A stretch of DNA of 64,000 nucleotides. It comes from Streptococcus sanguinis. Its GTDB lineage: Bacteria > Bacillota > Bacilli > Lactobacillales > Streptococcaceae. A program made the translations under genes and the position numbers. Within the stretch, counting starts at the first letter, position 1, and every line of letters begins with the position of its first letter. This document shows positions 27,279 to 35,921 of the stretch, piece after piece. The stretch lies in the NCBI RefSeq assembly GCF_003943735.1, contig NZ_RJMV01000004.1, positions 176,256-240,255 on the forward strand, read 5' to 3'. The notes under the pieces were generated by a model, which searched no databases, was not told the origin of the DNA, and saw only the letters and a list, made by a program, of their open reading frames with translations.

Positions 27279-28037
27279 TTATTTTACAAAATCAAGCAAT
27301 GCCAAGAAGCTTTCAGCTTCAAGTGATGCACCACCAACAAGAGCACCGTCAACATCTGGACAAGCCATGTAAGACGCAACATTTTCAGGTTTTACAGAAC
27401 CGCCGTACTGAACGCGAACCTTGTCCGCTACTTCTTGACCAAAGTCAGCTGCTACAACGTCACGAACTGCTTTACACATCTTTTGAGCGTCGTCTTGAGT
27501 TGCTGACTTACCAGTACCGATAGCCCAGATTGGCTCATAAGCGATAACCAATGATGCAACTTGCTCAGCTGTCAAGTCTTTCAAAGCAGCTGATACTTGG
27601 GCACCAACGAAATCTACAGCTTTACCAGCTTCGTAAGTTTCAAGCGATTCACCACAGCAGATGATTGGCACCAGACCATTGCGGAAGATAGCGTGCGCTT
27701 TTTTGTTGATGTCTTGGTCTGTTTCATGGAAATAATCGCGGCGTTCTGAGTGACCGATAACGATGTAGTCAACTCCAACTTCTGCAAGAACTTTAGGGCT
27801 GTTTTCACCAGTGAAGGCACCTGCATCTTCAAAGTAAGCATTTTGCGCTGCAACCTTAAGATTGCTTCCTTTAGCTGCTGCCAAAACAGTTGTCAAATCA
27901 AGTGCCGGAGCAGCGATACCAGCTTCTACCAAATCTGAAGAAGGAAGCTTAGCAGCAACCGCTTCTACAAAAGCCTTTGCTTCTTCAGGATTTTTGTTCA
28001 TTTTCCAGTTACCAGCAATAAATGGTTTACGTGACAT
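27279..28037 (-). CDS. tpiA: Triosephosphate isomerase
   Basis: Interconverts dihydroxyacetone phosphate and glyceraldehyde 3-phosphate in glycolysis. At 252 residues it has the normal length. Catalytic motifs are NWKMNKN (Lys), [11 protein letters not shown] (His), [14 protein letters not shown] (Glu) and the phosphate loop [11 protein letters not shown] chose the ATG at 28037 (AGAGGTG seven bases upstream) over an in-frame GTG at 28043. The -10 is TACAAT near 28075 (complement). Confidence 0.97.
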   Translation of the reverse strand: MSRKPFIAGNWKMNKNPEEAKAFVEAVAAKLPSSDLVEAGIAAPALDLTTVLAAAKGSNLKVAAQNAYFEDAGAFTGENSPKVLAEVGVDYIVIGHSERRDYFHETDQDINKKAHAIFRNGLVPIICCGESLETYEAGKAVDFVGAQVSAALKDLTAEQVASLVIAYEPIWAIGTGKSATQDDAQKMCKAVRDVVAADFGQEVADKVRVQYGGSVKPENVASYMACPDVDGALVGGASLEAESFLALLDFVK

Positions 28038-28317
28038 ATTCACACACCTCTTCTATTTTATTTATAGTAACATTGTAACATAGTTGAATGAAATAATAAA
28101 GGTTATCCACAGAATTTCATCAAATTGAAACATCTTTATTTTAAGGGGATAAGATCTGTGGAAAATTCTTCTCATTATCATTTCCCACCCGCATCTTCAA
28201 GCCAGCTCTTTCTCCACCAGAGCACGCACCTCAAAATCACTTCTTGAGTCTGCTAGAAGAAAAAACAGAACCTAGTCTGAGACTAAGTTCTGTCGCTGTT
28301 ATAAACTTCAAAGAAAA
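28038..28317. other. 280-base tpiA-rmlD intergenic region with two DnaA-box-like sites
   Basis: It holds the tpiA promoter at the left and the rmlD terminator at the right. Between them are TTATCCACA (plus, 28103-28111) and TTTTCCACA (complement, 28157-28165). No gene was found. Confidence 0.6.
28265..28293 (-). terminator. rmlD terminator
   Basis: ACAGAACTTAGTC/GACTAGGTTCTGT stem (one G-U pair) with a 3-base loop, followed by TTTTTTC on the complement, about 25 bases past the rmlD stop. Confidence 0.82.
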
Positions 28318-29172
28318 TCACTGTTTCTTCTCTTGCTTGTAAAACTCTTTTAAGGCATCTTGCCAAGTCGGAATGACAAAGCCTGTAGCCTTAGCCTTGG
28401 TCAGGCTCATAGTTGAGTTGAAAGGTCGCTTAGCCTTGGCCGGGAATTTGCTGGAATCAACCGGCTGGACTTCCACATCTGTATCTTTGAGAATTTCCAC
28501 TGCAAAGTCATACCAAGTGGTGTCCTCAGCCGCATCATTAGACAGATGGTAATAGCCAAATTCCTTTTGATTTTCAGCCAGATGAGTCATAAACTCAGTC
28601 AGCGTACGAGTCCAAGTCGGACGGCCATGCTGGTCATTGACTACAGTCAGAGTTTTGTACGTCTTAGCAAGATTTTGCATGGTAAAGACAAAGTTTTTAC
28701 CGTAGTTACCAAAGACCCAGGCAGTACGGATAATATAGAAACGGCTGGAATATTTCTCAACCAGCTCCTCACCCATGCGCTTGGTACGGCCATACTCTGT
28801 CTGTGGATCAGGCCGGTCATCTACTTCCCACTCCTCACCGACTGGCTTTTGGCCGTCAAAGACATAGTCTGTTGAGATATAGACCAAGGTCGCTCCGTGA
28901 GCTTCTGCAGCTTTTGCCACATTTTCGGTCCCAGTCACATTGATGGCATAGTCCAGCTCTTTTCCTTCGTCCTCAGCAGCATCAACTGCTGTATAGGCAG
29001 CGCAGTGATAAACCAAGCTTGGTTTGACCTCCGCAAAGACATTGTCCACCACTTGGGTATTGGTAATATCCATTTCTGCCACATCAACAGCCACATACTC
29101 TTCATTACGCTCATCCAAAAGATAGCGAAGCTCTGTACCCAGCTGTCCATTCGCACCTGTAATTAAAATCAT
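28318..29172 (-). CDS. rmlD: dTDP-4-dehydrorhamnose reductase
   Basis: The last step of dTDP-L-rhamnose synthesis, feeding the rhamnose-rich wall polysaccharides of streptococci. A 284-residue SDR-type reductase: N-terminal GANGQLGTELRYLL (NADPH loop), YHCAAYTAVDAAEDE, YISTDYVFDG, the catalytic YGRTKRMGEE (Tyr-x3-Lys), IRTAWVFGNYGKNF and VNDQHGRPTWT. GAAAGGA precedes the ATG. The next gene upstream in transcription encodes a polyprenyl-phosphate sugar transferase, matching the pairing seen at streptococcal polysaccharide loci. rmlA/B/C are not in the window. Confidence 0.96.
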   Translation of the reverse strand: MILITGANGQLGTELRYLLDERNEEYVAVDVAEMDITNTQVVDNVFAEVKPSLVYHCAAYTAVDAAEDEGKELDYAINVTGTENVAKAAEAHGATLVYISTDYVFDGQKPVGEEWEVDDRPDPQTEYGRTKRMGEELVEKYSSRFYIIRTAWVFGNYGKNFVFTMQNLAKTYKTLTVVNDQHGRPTWTRTLTEFMTHLAENQKEFGYYHLSNDAAEDTTWYDFAVEILKDTDVEVQPVDSSKFPAKAKRPFNSTMSLTKAKATGFVIPTWQDALKEFYKQEKKQ

Positions 29173-29224
29173 TTGTTTTTCCTTTCACATCATAAACATT
29201 CAATGAGTTTATTATAACAAAAAA

Positions 29225-29241
29225 AGCAGAAAAAATCTGCT
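29225..29241 (-). terminator. Short terminator after the sugar transferase gene
   Basis: AGCAGA-TTTTT-TCTGCT hairpin followed by TTTTTG on the complement. The stem is only six base pairs, so partial read-through into rmlD is plausible. Confidence 0.6.
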
Positions 29242-29244
29242 ATA

Positions 29245-30171
29245 TTACTTACTCTTCTCTTTAATCACATAGATTGGGCGATTCTTAGTTTCCATGAAGA
29301 TTTTGCCGATGTATTTGCCTAGGATACCGATAGTCAGCAGCTGGAAGCCGCCGATAAGGAGAATGACGGTCATAAGGGACGGCCAGCCCGATGTTGGGTC
29401 ACCAAAAACCAAGGTACGGATAATAATCACCGCCATCAGGATGAAGGCTAAAATCCAAGACAGGATACCCCCTAAAAAAGCAATGTTGAGCGGCGCATCG
29501 GAGAAATTGACGATGCCTTCCAAAGAATAGTTGAATAGAGACCAGAAATTCCAAGAGGTCTTGCCAGCTACTCGTTCGACATTTTTGTATTCTAAGTACT
29601 CGGTATTGAAGCCAACCCAGGCAAAAATCCCCTTGGAGAAGCGATTATACTCTGAAACTTCCAGAATAGCTTCTACCATCTGGCGGCGCATCAGTCGGAA
29701 GTCACGCGCACCATCTACCATCTCTACCTGACTAATCTTGTTAATCAGCTTATAGAACAAATTGGCAAAAAAGCTTCGGATAGGCGGCTCTCCCTCGCGA
29801 GTAGTACGACGGGTACCAACACAGTCCAGCTCAGGATTCGAGTCCAGCAAAGCCTTCATCTCAATCAGGAGCTCGGGAGGATCCTGCAAGTCCACATCCA
29901 TGACCGTCACAAATTCCCCACTCGCCTCTTGCAAACCAGCATAGAGAGCTGCTTCTTTTCCGAAATTGCGAGAAAAGGACAGATAGTGCACATCTGGACA
30001 GCGACTGCTGAGCTCACGTAAAACAGGCAAAGTCCGATCCGTCGATCCGTCATTGACAAAAATATATTCAAACTGGTCACGGATTTGATATTTGACCGCT
30101 TCCATGGCTTCATGAAACAGAGGAATAGACTCTTCTTCATTGAAACACGGAACAATCACCGAAATTGTCAT
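29245..30171 (-). CDS. GT2 polyprenyl-phosphate sugar synthase (GtrB/DPM1-like)
   Basis: A 308-residue membrane glycosyltransferase of family 2, DPM1/GtrB type. It is predicted to charge undecaprenyl phosphate with a hexose (Glc or GlcNAc) for later transfer to a wall glycan. The N-terminal GT-A domain shows VIVPCFNEEESIPLF, VNDGSTDRTL and the metal-binding VMDVDLQDPPELL; two amphipathic helices follow (SFFANLFYKLINKIS), and two TM segments end the protein (GGILSWILAFILMAVII and MTVILLIGGFQLLTIGILG). The C-terminal KNRPIYVIKEK is typical. AGGAG precedes the ATG. Streptococcal homologues (GacI/SccN type) act on rhamnan side chains; the sugar here is unknown. Confidence 0.87.
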   Translation of the reverse strand: MTISVIVPCFNEEESIPLFHEAMEAVKYQIRDQFEYIFVNDGSTDRTLPVLRELSSRCPDVHYLSFSRNFGKEAALYAGLQEASGEFVTVMDVDLQDPPELLIEMKALLDSNPELDCVGTRRTTREGEPPIRSFFANLFYKLINKISQVEMVDGARDFRLMRRQMVEAILEVSEYNRFSKGIFAWVGFNTEYLEYKNVERVAGKTSWNFWSLFNYSLEGIVNFSDAPLNIAFLGGILSWILAFILMAVIIIRTLVFGDPTSGWPSLMTVILLIGGFQLLTIGILGKYIGKIFMETKNRPIYVIKEKSK

Positions 30172-30215
30172 TTTAATCTCCTACTATTTTTATATATTTC
30201 ATCCTATTATAACAA

Positions 30216-30300
30216 AAAACTAGGCGAAATGCACTGCACCCTAAAAGTTAGATACAAAAAATCTAGCTTTTGGGGTGCGGCTTATTTCAAACCTAGTTTT
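30216..30300. repeat. Long imperfect inverted repeat (85 nt) downstream of metY
   Basis: Outer arms AAAACTAGG (30216-30224) and CCTAGTTTT (30292-30300) and inner 18-bp arms GCACCCTAAAAGTTAGAT (30236-30253) and ATCTAGCTTTTGGGGTGC (30261-30278, two G-U positions) can fold as one long hairpin. On the complement it is followed by a TTTTTT tract and then TATAAT, so it can serve as metY terminator directly ahead of the sugar-transferase promoter. The inner palindrome resembles terminal sequences of streptococcal IS3-family elements, so it may be an IS remnant; that is recollection, not a search. Confidence 0.7.
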
Positions 30301-30332
30301 ATTCTTATTGCTTAGTCTAGAGACCTTGAAAT

Positions 30333-31613
30333 TTAGATAGATTCCAAGGCGATTCTCAAATCCTCAATCAAGTCTTCCACATTTTCCAGACCGATAGAGA
30401 GACGAATTTGATTTGGTGTAATGCCTGCTGCCAGCTGATCTTCTGGCGACATCTGACCATGAGTCGTTGTAGCTGGATGGACGACCAGGGATTTAGCATC
30501 TGCTACATTTGCCAAGTCAGAGAAAATCTCCAAGCTGTCAATAACCTTACGAGCTTCTTTCTCCCCACCTTTGACATTAAAGGTGAAGATAGAGCCCACG
30601 CCTTTAGGGAAATATTTTTCTGCCAAAGCGTGGTAAGGACTGTCAGCAAGCTTGGGATAATTGACCTGCTCGACCTTGGGATGCCCTGCTAGGAAATCTA
30701 CAATCTTCTCCGCATTGGACACATGGCGCTCTACGCGCAAAGAGAGAGTTTCCAACCCCTGCAAGAAGAGAAAGGCATTGAAGGGGGACATGGCAGCGCC
30801 TGTATCGCGCAAGAGCTGGGTCCGAACAGCAGTAACAAAGGCTGCTGCTCCGACATCGCGCGTATAACTGATATCATGATAGCTCGGGTCCGGATCAACA
30901 AACTGCGGAAACTTGCCAGAAGCTTCCCAGTCGAAACGACCGCTGTCCACAATCACACCGCCGATGCTGGTTCCATGACCGCCGATAAACTTGGTCGCAG
31001 AATGTACCGCAATGTCCACTCCGTGAGAAAAGACATTGATCAGATATGGTGTAGCAAAGGTATTGTCGGAAATCAGCGGAATTTTATGAGCATGAACCAG
31101 CTCTGCCAAAGCATCAAAGTCAGGAATATTAATCAAAGGATTGCCCAAGCTTTCAATCAGAACCAGCTTGGTATTGTCCTGAATAGCTGCTTCTACTTCA
31201 GCCAAGTTTTCGATATCCACAAAAGTCGTGGTAATGCCATAGCGAGGCAGGGTTTCCTTGAGCAGATTAAAGGTACCGCCGTAGATGGTGGAAGCTGCTA
31301 CTACATGATCGCCAGCATGCGCCAAAGCTAAAATGGTATAGGTAAGGGCCGCCATACCAGAAGCTGTCGCTAGAGCTCCGACTCCACCCTCCAAAGCCGC
31401 AATCCGTTCCTCAAAAGCAGACAGGGTCGGATTGGTAATCCGAGTGTAGATATTGCCCGGCTTACGTAGGGCAAAAAGATCTTCTCCCTCCTGAGTATCG
31501 TCAAACACATAGGAAGTTGTCTGGTAAATAGGCAGAGCTCGCGACTTGGTTGTCGGATCAACTGTCTGTCCGGCATGAAGCTGCAGAGTTTCAAATTTAA
31601 ATTCACGTGTCAT
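30333..31613 (-). CDS. metY: O-acetylhomoserine sulfhydrylase
   Basis: A 426-residue PLP enzyme of the Cys/Met metabolism family, making homocysteine (or cysteine) directly from the O-acetylated amino acid and sulfide. Features are LHAGQTVDPTTKSRALPIYQ, YTRITNPTLSAFEERIAALE, SGMAALTYTILAL, the PLP Lys208 in HSATKFIGGHGTSIGG, and the ~80-residue insertion (FVDPDPSYHDISYTR) that distinguishes O-acetylhomoserine sulfhydrylases from the shorter cystathionine synthases and lyases. AGTGAGGTG precedes the ATG. Monocistronic. Regulation by a LysR regulator such as CmbR/MetR would be expected, but I could not confirm a box. Confidence 0.93.
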   Translation of the reverse strand: MTREFKFETLQLHAGQTVDPTTKSRALPIYQTTSYVFDDTQEGEDLFALRKPGNIYTRITNPTLSAFEERIAALEGGVGALATASGMAALTYTILALAHAGDHVVAASTIYGGTFNLLKETLPRYGITTTFVDIENLAEVEAAIQDNTKLVLIESLGNPLINIPDFDALAELVHAHKIPLISDNTFATPYLINVFSHGVDIAVHSATKFIGGHGTSIGGVIVDSGRFDWEASGKFPQFVDPDPSYHDISYTRDVGAAAFVTAVRTQLLRDTGAAMSPFNAFLFLQGLETLSLRVERHVSNAEKIVDFLAGHPKVEQVNYPKLADSPYHALAEKYFPKGVGSIFTFNVKGGEKEARKVIDSLEIFSDLANVADAKSLVVHPATTTHGQMSPEDQLAAGITPNQIRLSIGLENVEDLIEDLRIALESI

Positions 31614-31700
31614 AAGGTCACCTCACTATAGTTATGTGATAAGTCTACCACTAAACGCCCCGCTTGACTAATAGAATTTCCTTATCAAAAGAAATAAAGA

Positions 31701-31721
31701 GAAGCTATATCTTATAGCTTC
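31701..31721 (-). terminator. Terminator overlapping the Nudix stop codon
   Basis: GAAGCTATA-AGA-TATAGCTTC stem; the TAA of the Nudix gene (31712-31714) lies inside it. It is followed on the complement by TCTTTATTTCTTTT, an imperfect U-tract. Confidence 0.65.
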
Positions 31722-32110
31722 TCAGATATAATCTCAAAAGTCGCCTGATTGCTGGGCCAGTACAACTGCGACGAAACTTTGTCTAAAGCTACCCACTGAG
31801 CTCCCACATGCTCATCAGAAATCTGGATTTCTTTCTGTTCTGTCAGAACTAGAAAGAGTTTTTTATGGATGGTCAGATTTTCATCAATCTTTACCGTAAA
31901 ATCTCCAAGACTAGTCAGATTTGAACAAGCTAAGAGCAAGCCAGTCTCTTCTTTTATTTCACGAAGGCAGGCCTCTTCTGGACTCTCGCCGCTCTCAATC
32001 CCACCAGTAATAGGCTGCCAAAAGGAAACTTTCTCAGCTTCCACTTTCAAGAGCAAGATTTCTCGATCCTCTGGATGATAGATCCAGGCTTCAATCGACT
32101 GCCTCATCAT
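31712..32110 (-). CDS. Nudix hydrolase
   Basis: A 132-residue Nudix-family pyrophosphohydrolase. The Nudix box GIESGESPEEACLREIKEETG (seen here as G-x5-E-x7-REIKEET) is intact around residues 37-58. The preceding FWQPITGG and the size fit the dATP/dihydroneopterin-triphosphate group (NudB-like), but the substrate is not determined. Its ATG overlaps the pcrA stop by four bases (ATGA), so it is translated from the pcrA mRNA. Confidence 0.87.
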   Translation of the reverse strand: MMRQSIEAWIYHPEDREILLLKVEAEKVSFWQPITGGIESGESPEEACLREIKEETGLLLACSNLTSLGDFTVKIDENLTIHKKLFLVLTEQKEIQISDEHVGAQWVALDKVSSQLYWPSNQATFEIISEKL

Positions 32111-34395
32111 GATTTTTTCTCAATCGGTGCTATGCTGGCCAGCACTTTCTTCAGACCGACTTCTGGGAAATTAATCTTGAGCTCTTGGCTATTGCCGTTG
32201 CCAGAGACTGCTAGAACTGTCCCATCGCCCCATTTCTTATGGTGGGCAATATCTCCAATAGCCCAAGCAACTTCTGGCTTAGATGGCTGGCTCTGACCGC
32301 TCTTTCCAAAAGGCAGACTGCCTGTAGAAATGGAACTTAGTGCTGCCTGACGCTTCCGTTCTTGCAGGGCCTGGGCCAGACTCATGCCTTGACCGAATTG
32401 ACTGGTATCACTATTGGTATAACTAACCTTAAAGGAGCTATTTGACGGTCGAGCCAGTCCCTGATAGTCTAGCAAGTCTGAGCTGATTTCTCTCAAAAAG
32501 CGTGTAGGATGATTATAGTTGGTTTTACCATAAAGCATACGGGAATTGGCATTGGTCAGATAGAGAATCTTCTCTGCTCGGGTGATACCGACATAGGCCA
32601 GACGCCGCTCCTCTTCCAACTCATCTTCATCTTCAGATGCCCGGCTAAGAGGAAAGACATTTTCCTCCATTCCAACCAGAAAGACGACCGGAAATTCCAA
32701 TCCCTTGGCTGCGTGGAGGGTCATCAAAGTCACTTCAGAACTCTCCGTATCTCCGTCATCTGTGTCTGCAATCAAGGCTAAGTCATTGAGAAAACGGCTG
32801 AGCTTATCAAGACCAGACTCATCAGTAGGATTGTCTGGACTTTCGTCAAAATTCTTGGTTACAGACAGGAATTCTTCGATATTTTCAATCCGTGCTTTGC
32901 TTTCCAAGGTTGCCTGCGCAGCCAAGGATGCAGTATAGCCTGTCTTTTCTAAAACGGCTTCTACCAGCTCCGTCACTGTAAAGTCGTACAAGCGCTCCCG
33001 CAAATCCAGAAGCATATTAGCAAAATCATAGACTGCCTGAGCCGCCTTACCCTTGACTGGCGAAAGCAGGATATTGGCTGACGCATTCAGTAAAGAGATT
33101 TCCTGACTGGACGCAAAATTCCGAATTTTCTCCACCGTTCCTGGTCCGACACCACGCTTGGGCTCATTGACCACGCGCTCATAGCTGATATTATCGCTAG
33201 GGTTGGCGATGAGATTGAGATAAGAAATAACATCTCGGATTTCCTTGCGGCTGTAGAACTTGGTACCACCGACCATGGTATAGGGAATATTGGATTTGAG
33301 CAGGGCTTCCTCCACCGTCCGTGACTGGGCATTGGTCCGGTAAAGAACTGCAAAATCCTTATGACTGTATCCTTCTCGACTCAGCTGATCAATAGTCCGG
33401 GCGACAAAGAGAGCCTCGTCCTGCTCGTCATTAGCCCGATAGTAGACAATTTCCTCACCGTCTTCGTTTTGAGTCCAGAGATTTTTAGGACGGCGGTTGC
33501 GGTTGTTTCGGATGACTTCATTAGCTGCCTGAAGGATGGTTTTGGTGGAACGATAATTTTCCTCCAGCAGGACTACCTTAGCTTCTGGATAATCCTTTTC
33601 AAAGTCCAGGATATTCTGCATATCGGCTCCCCTCCAGCCATAGATAGACTGGTCAGCGTCTCCGACCACGCAGATATTCTTAAAGCGGGAAGCCAAGAGC
33701 TTGACCAGCTGATACTGGGCATGATTAGTATCCTGATACTCGTCCACATGGATATACTGGTAACGTTGCTGGTAGTAGGTCAGAACGTCAGGATTTTGGT
33801 CAAAAAGCCGCAGGGTCAGCATGATTAAATCATCAAAGTCCATGGCCTCAGACTGGCGCAATTCCTTTTGATAGGCTGTGTAACACTTGGCCACAATCTC
33901 TGTATACATATCACCAGCTAGATTCGCATAGGCCACCTCATCAATCAGGTCGTTCTTAGCATTGGAAATGGTCCCCAGAATGGCACGCTCATTCCACTTT
34001 TTAGGATCCAGATTGAGATTTTTGAGAATCCGTTTCATCAGAGTCCGTTGTTCGCCCGGATCAACGATGGTGAAGTTGCGGTTGTAGCCAATATGGTCTG
34101 CCTCTCGTCGCAGGATGCGCACACACATGGAGTGGAAGGTGGCAATTAAGCAGTCTTGGGCCTCCGTTTTAAGTTTTTCAGCCCGTTCTCTCATCTCCCT
34201 CGCCGCCTTATTGGTAAAGGTAATAGCTAAGATATTCCAAGGATTGACCATCTTCTCATCAATCAAATAGGCAATGCGGTGGGTCAGGACACGGGTCTTA
34301 CCCGATCCAGCTCCCGCCATAATCAGCAAAGGCCCTTCTGTTGTCTGAACCGCCTCAGCCTGACGGTCATTCATACCGTTTAATAAAGGATGCAT
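32107..34395 (-). CDS. pcrA: ATP-dependent 3'-5' DNA helicase PcrA (UvrD family)
   Basis: A 762-residue SF1A helicase for repair and rolling-circle replication. Motifs: GMNDRQAEAVQTTEGPLLI (Q motif region), AGAGSGKTRVLTHR (Walker A), VDEYQDTNHAQY (Walker B), VGDADQSIYGWRGAD, ENYRST, VTLMTLHAAKGLEFPVVF (motif V; VT read as EVTLM) and VGITRAEKILYLT (motif VI). The C-terminal ~60 residues form the PcrA Tudor-like end (HHKKWGDGTVLAVSG). A TATAAT and AGAGGAAG lie upstream. Operon with the Nudix gene. Confidence 0.97.
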   Translation of the reverse strand: MHPLLNGMNDRQAEAVQTTEGPLLIMAGAGSGKTRVLTHRIAYLIDEKMVNPWNILAITFTNKAAREMRERAEKLKTEAQDCLIATFHSMCVRILRREADHIGYNRNFTIVDPGEQRTLMKRILKNLNLDPKKWNERAILGTISNAKNDLIDEVAYANLAGDMYTEIVAKCYTAYQKELRQSEAMDFDDLIMLTLRLFDQNPDVLTYYQQRYQYIHVDEYQDTNHAQYQLVKLLASRFKNICVVGDADQSIYGWRGADMQNILDFEKDYPEAKVVLLEENYRSTKTILQAANEVIRNNRNRRPKNLWTQNEDGEEIVYYRANDEQDEALFVARTIDQLSREGYSHKDFAVLYRTNAQSRTVEEALLKSNIPYTMVGGTKFYSRKEIRDVISYLNLIANPSDNISYERVVNEPKRGVGPGTVEKIRNFASSQEISLLNASANILLSPVKGKAAQAVYDFANMLLDLRERLYDFTVTELVEAVLEKTGYTASLAAQATLESKARIENIEEFLSVTKNFDESPDNPTDESGLDKLSRFLNDLALIADTDDGDTESSEVTLMTLHAAKGLEFPVVFLVGMEENVFPLSRASEDEDELEEERRLAYVGITRAEKILYLTNANSRMLYGKTNYNHPTRFLREISSDLLDYQGLARPSNSSFKVSYTNSDTSQFGQGMSLAQALQERKRQAALSSISTGSLPFGKSGQSQPSKPEVAWAIGDIAHHKKWGDGTVLAVSGNGNSQELKINFPEVGLKKVLASIAPIEKKS

Positions 34396-34652
34396 GTTTC
34401 TTCCTCTTTCAAAGTCAATGCTACTATTATAACAAAAATCCTGATGAAGCTAAACCAGAAAGAAGAGGAATTTCTGATTTTAGATTAGATTTTAGGCAAA
34501 GCCATTTAAGCCCCCTAAGCCCGATAGAAATTGAAAATCAACTCTATTTTTGCTATAATATGCCCATATGAGACTTAGAATATCTTTCCAGAGATGACTT
34601 TTTCACAAGTCTCTTTTCCATTCTGCTGCCCCACATAGAAAGAAAGGCTGTC

Positions 34653-35840
34653 ATGAAAAATCCTAGTAACAATCTGAAGCTAGCGGAGAGAGGAGCCATC
34701 CTGTCCATCGCTACCTATCTGATTCTCTCAGCGGTCAAGATTATCGCAGGCTCGACCCTCCAGTCCTCCAGTCTGACGGCCGATGGCTTTAACAACGTCT
34801 CTGATATCGTGGCTAATATCGCCGTTTTAATTGGCCTGCGTATGGCTAGAAAACCAGCCGACCGTGACCATCGCTTCGGCCATTGGAAGATAGAAGATTT
34901 GGCCAGTCTCATCACATCTTTTATCATGTTTTTCGTTGGATTGGATGTCCTGATTGAGACCATTCAGAAAATCATCTCCAACCAAGAAACCAAGCTTGAC
35001 CCTGTTGGTGCCGTGGTCGGAATCCTCTCGGCTATCATTATGTTGGGTGTTTATTTTTACAATAAAACACTGGCTAAAAAAGCTCACTCCAAGGCTCTGG
35101 ATGCTGCAGCCAAGGATAACTTGTCAGACGCTGTCACTTCTATCGGCACTTCAGTTGCTATCATTGCCAGCGCCTTTAACTTTCCAATAGTTGATAAGCT
35201 GGCAGCCATTGTCATTACCTTCTTCATTCTCAAGACGGCCTATGATATCTTTATGGAATCTTCCTTCAGCCTGTCCGACGGATTTGATGAAAGCCTGCTC
35301 CAAGACTATAAGCAAGCCATCCTAGAAATTCCTAAAATCACTCAGGTCAAATCCCAGCGGGGCCGGACCTATGGCAGTAATATCTATCTGGATATTATCT
35401 TGGAAATGAATCCCGATTTGTCTGTTTTTGAGAGCCATGAGATTGCTGATCAAGTTGAAGAGATGTTAATGGAACGCTTCGGGGTCTTTGACATTGACAT
35501 TCATATCGAGCCCGCTCCCATTCCTGAAGATGAGAGATTGGAAAATCTTTACCCAAACCTACTCATGCGTGAGCAGCTCGTTGAGCAAGGCAGCCAACTG
35601 GATACACTTCTGTCAGCAGAATTTCTCTATATTTCCCAAGATGGCCGACAGCTGAACAAGGCTGAGTTTCAGACAGAAAGAGCCTCAAAAACACCTATCA
35701 AAAACTTTGAACTGCTCTCTGTCAGCCAGAAAACCAAGCTCATCCGCTATGAAATGGACGGTGTTATCCATACCAGCCTCTGGCGCCGCCACGAAGTATG
35801 GCAAAATATCTTTCACCAAGAGACACGAAAAAACAACTAG
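34653..35840 (+). CDS. mntE: Cation diffusion facilitator, probably the Mn2+ exporter MntE
   Basis: A 395-residue CDF antiporter. Six TM segments fill residues ~15-205, followed by a cytoplasmic ferredoxin-like domain and a long C-terminal extension (~300-395). The transport-site residues are N47/D51 in TM2 (DGFNNVSD) and D155/D159 in TM5 (DNLSD), the Asn/Asp-rich site of Mn-type CDFs; Zn-type members have His-x3-Asp. Also typical are DRDHRFGHWKIEDLA and GRTYGSNIYLDI. AAGAAAGG precedes the ATG. Length and motifs match streptococcal MntE; MntE versus another CDF paralogue is not proven. Confidence 0.85.
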   Translation: MKNPSNNLKLAERGAILSIATYLILSAVKIIAGSTLQSSSLTADGFNNVSDIVANIAVLIGLRMARKPADRDHRFGHWKIEDLASLITSFIMFFVGLDVLIETIQKIISNQETKLDPVGAVVGILSAIIMLGVYFYNKTLAKKAHSKALDAAAKDNLSDAVTSIGTSVAIIASAFNFPIVDKLAAIVITFFILKTAYDIFMESSFSLSDGFDESLLQDYKQAILEIPKITQVKSQRGRTYGSNIYLDIILEMNPDLSVFESHEIADQVEEMLMERFGVFDIDIHIEPAPIPEDERLENLYPNLLMREQLVEQGSQLDTLLSAEFLYISQDGRQLNKAEFQTERASKTPIKNFELLSVSQKTKLIRYEMDGVIHTSLWRRHEVWQNIFHQETRKNN

Positions 35841-35859
35841 ACAGGCTGTCTAGTTGTTT
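35831..35859 (+). terminator. Terminator overlapping the CDF stop codon
   Basis: AAACAACTAGACA-GGC-TGTCTAGTTGTTT, a 13-bp perfect stem followed by TTTTTT. The TAG stop (35838-35840) is within the left arm. Confidence 0.88.
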
Positions 35860-35921
35860 TTTTTTGTAAACAGTAATTTTCTTTCTAAAAAGATTTTTTT
35901 TAAAAACAAAGCAACTGTGGG

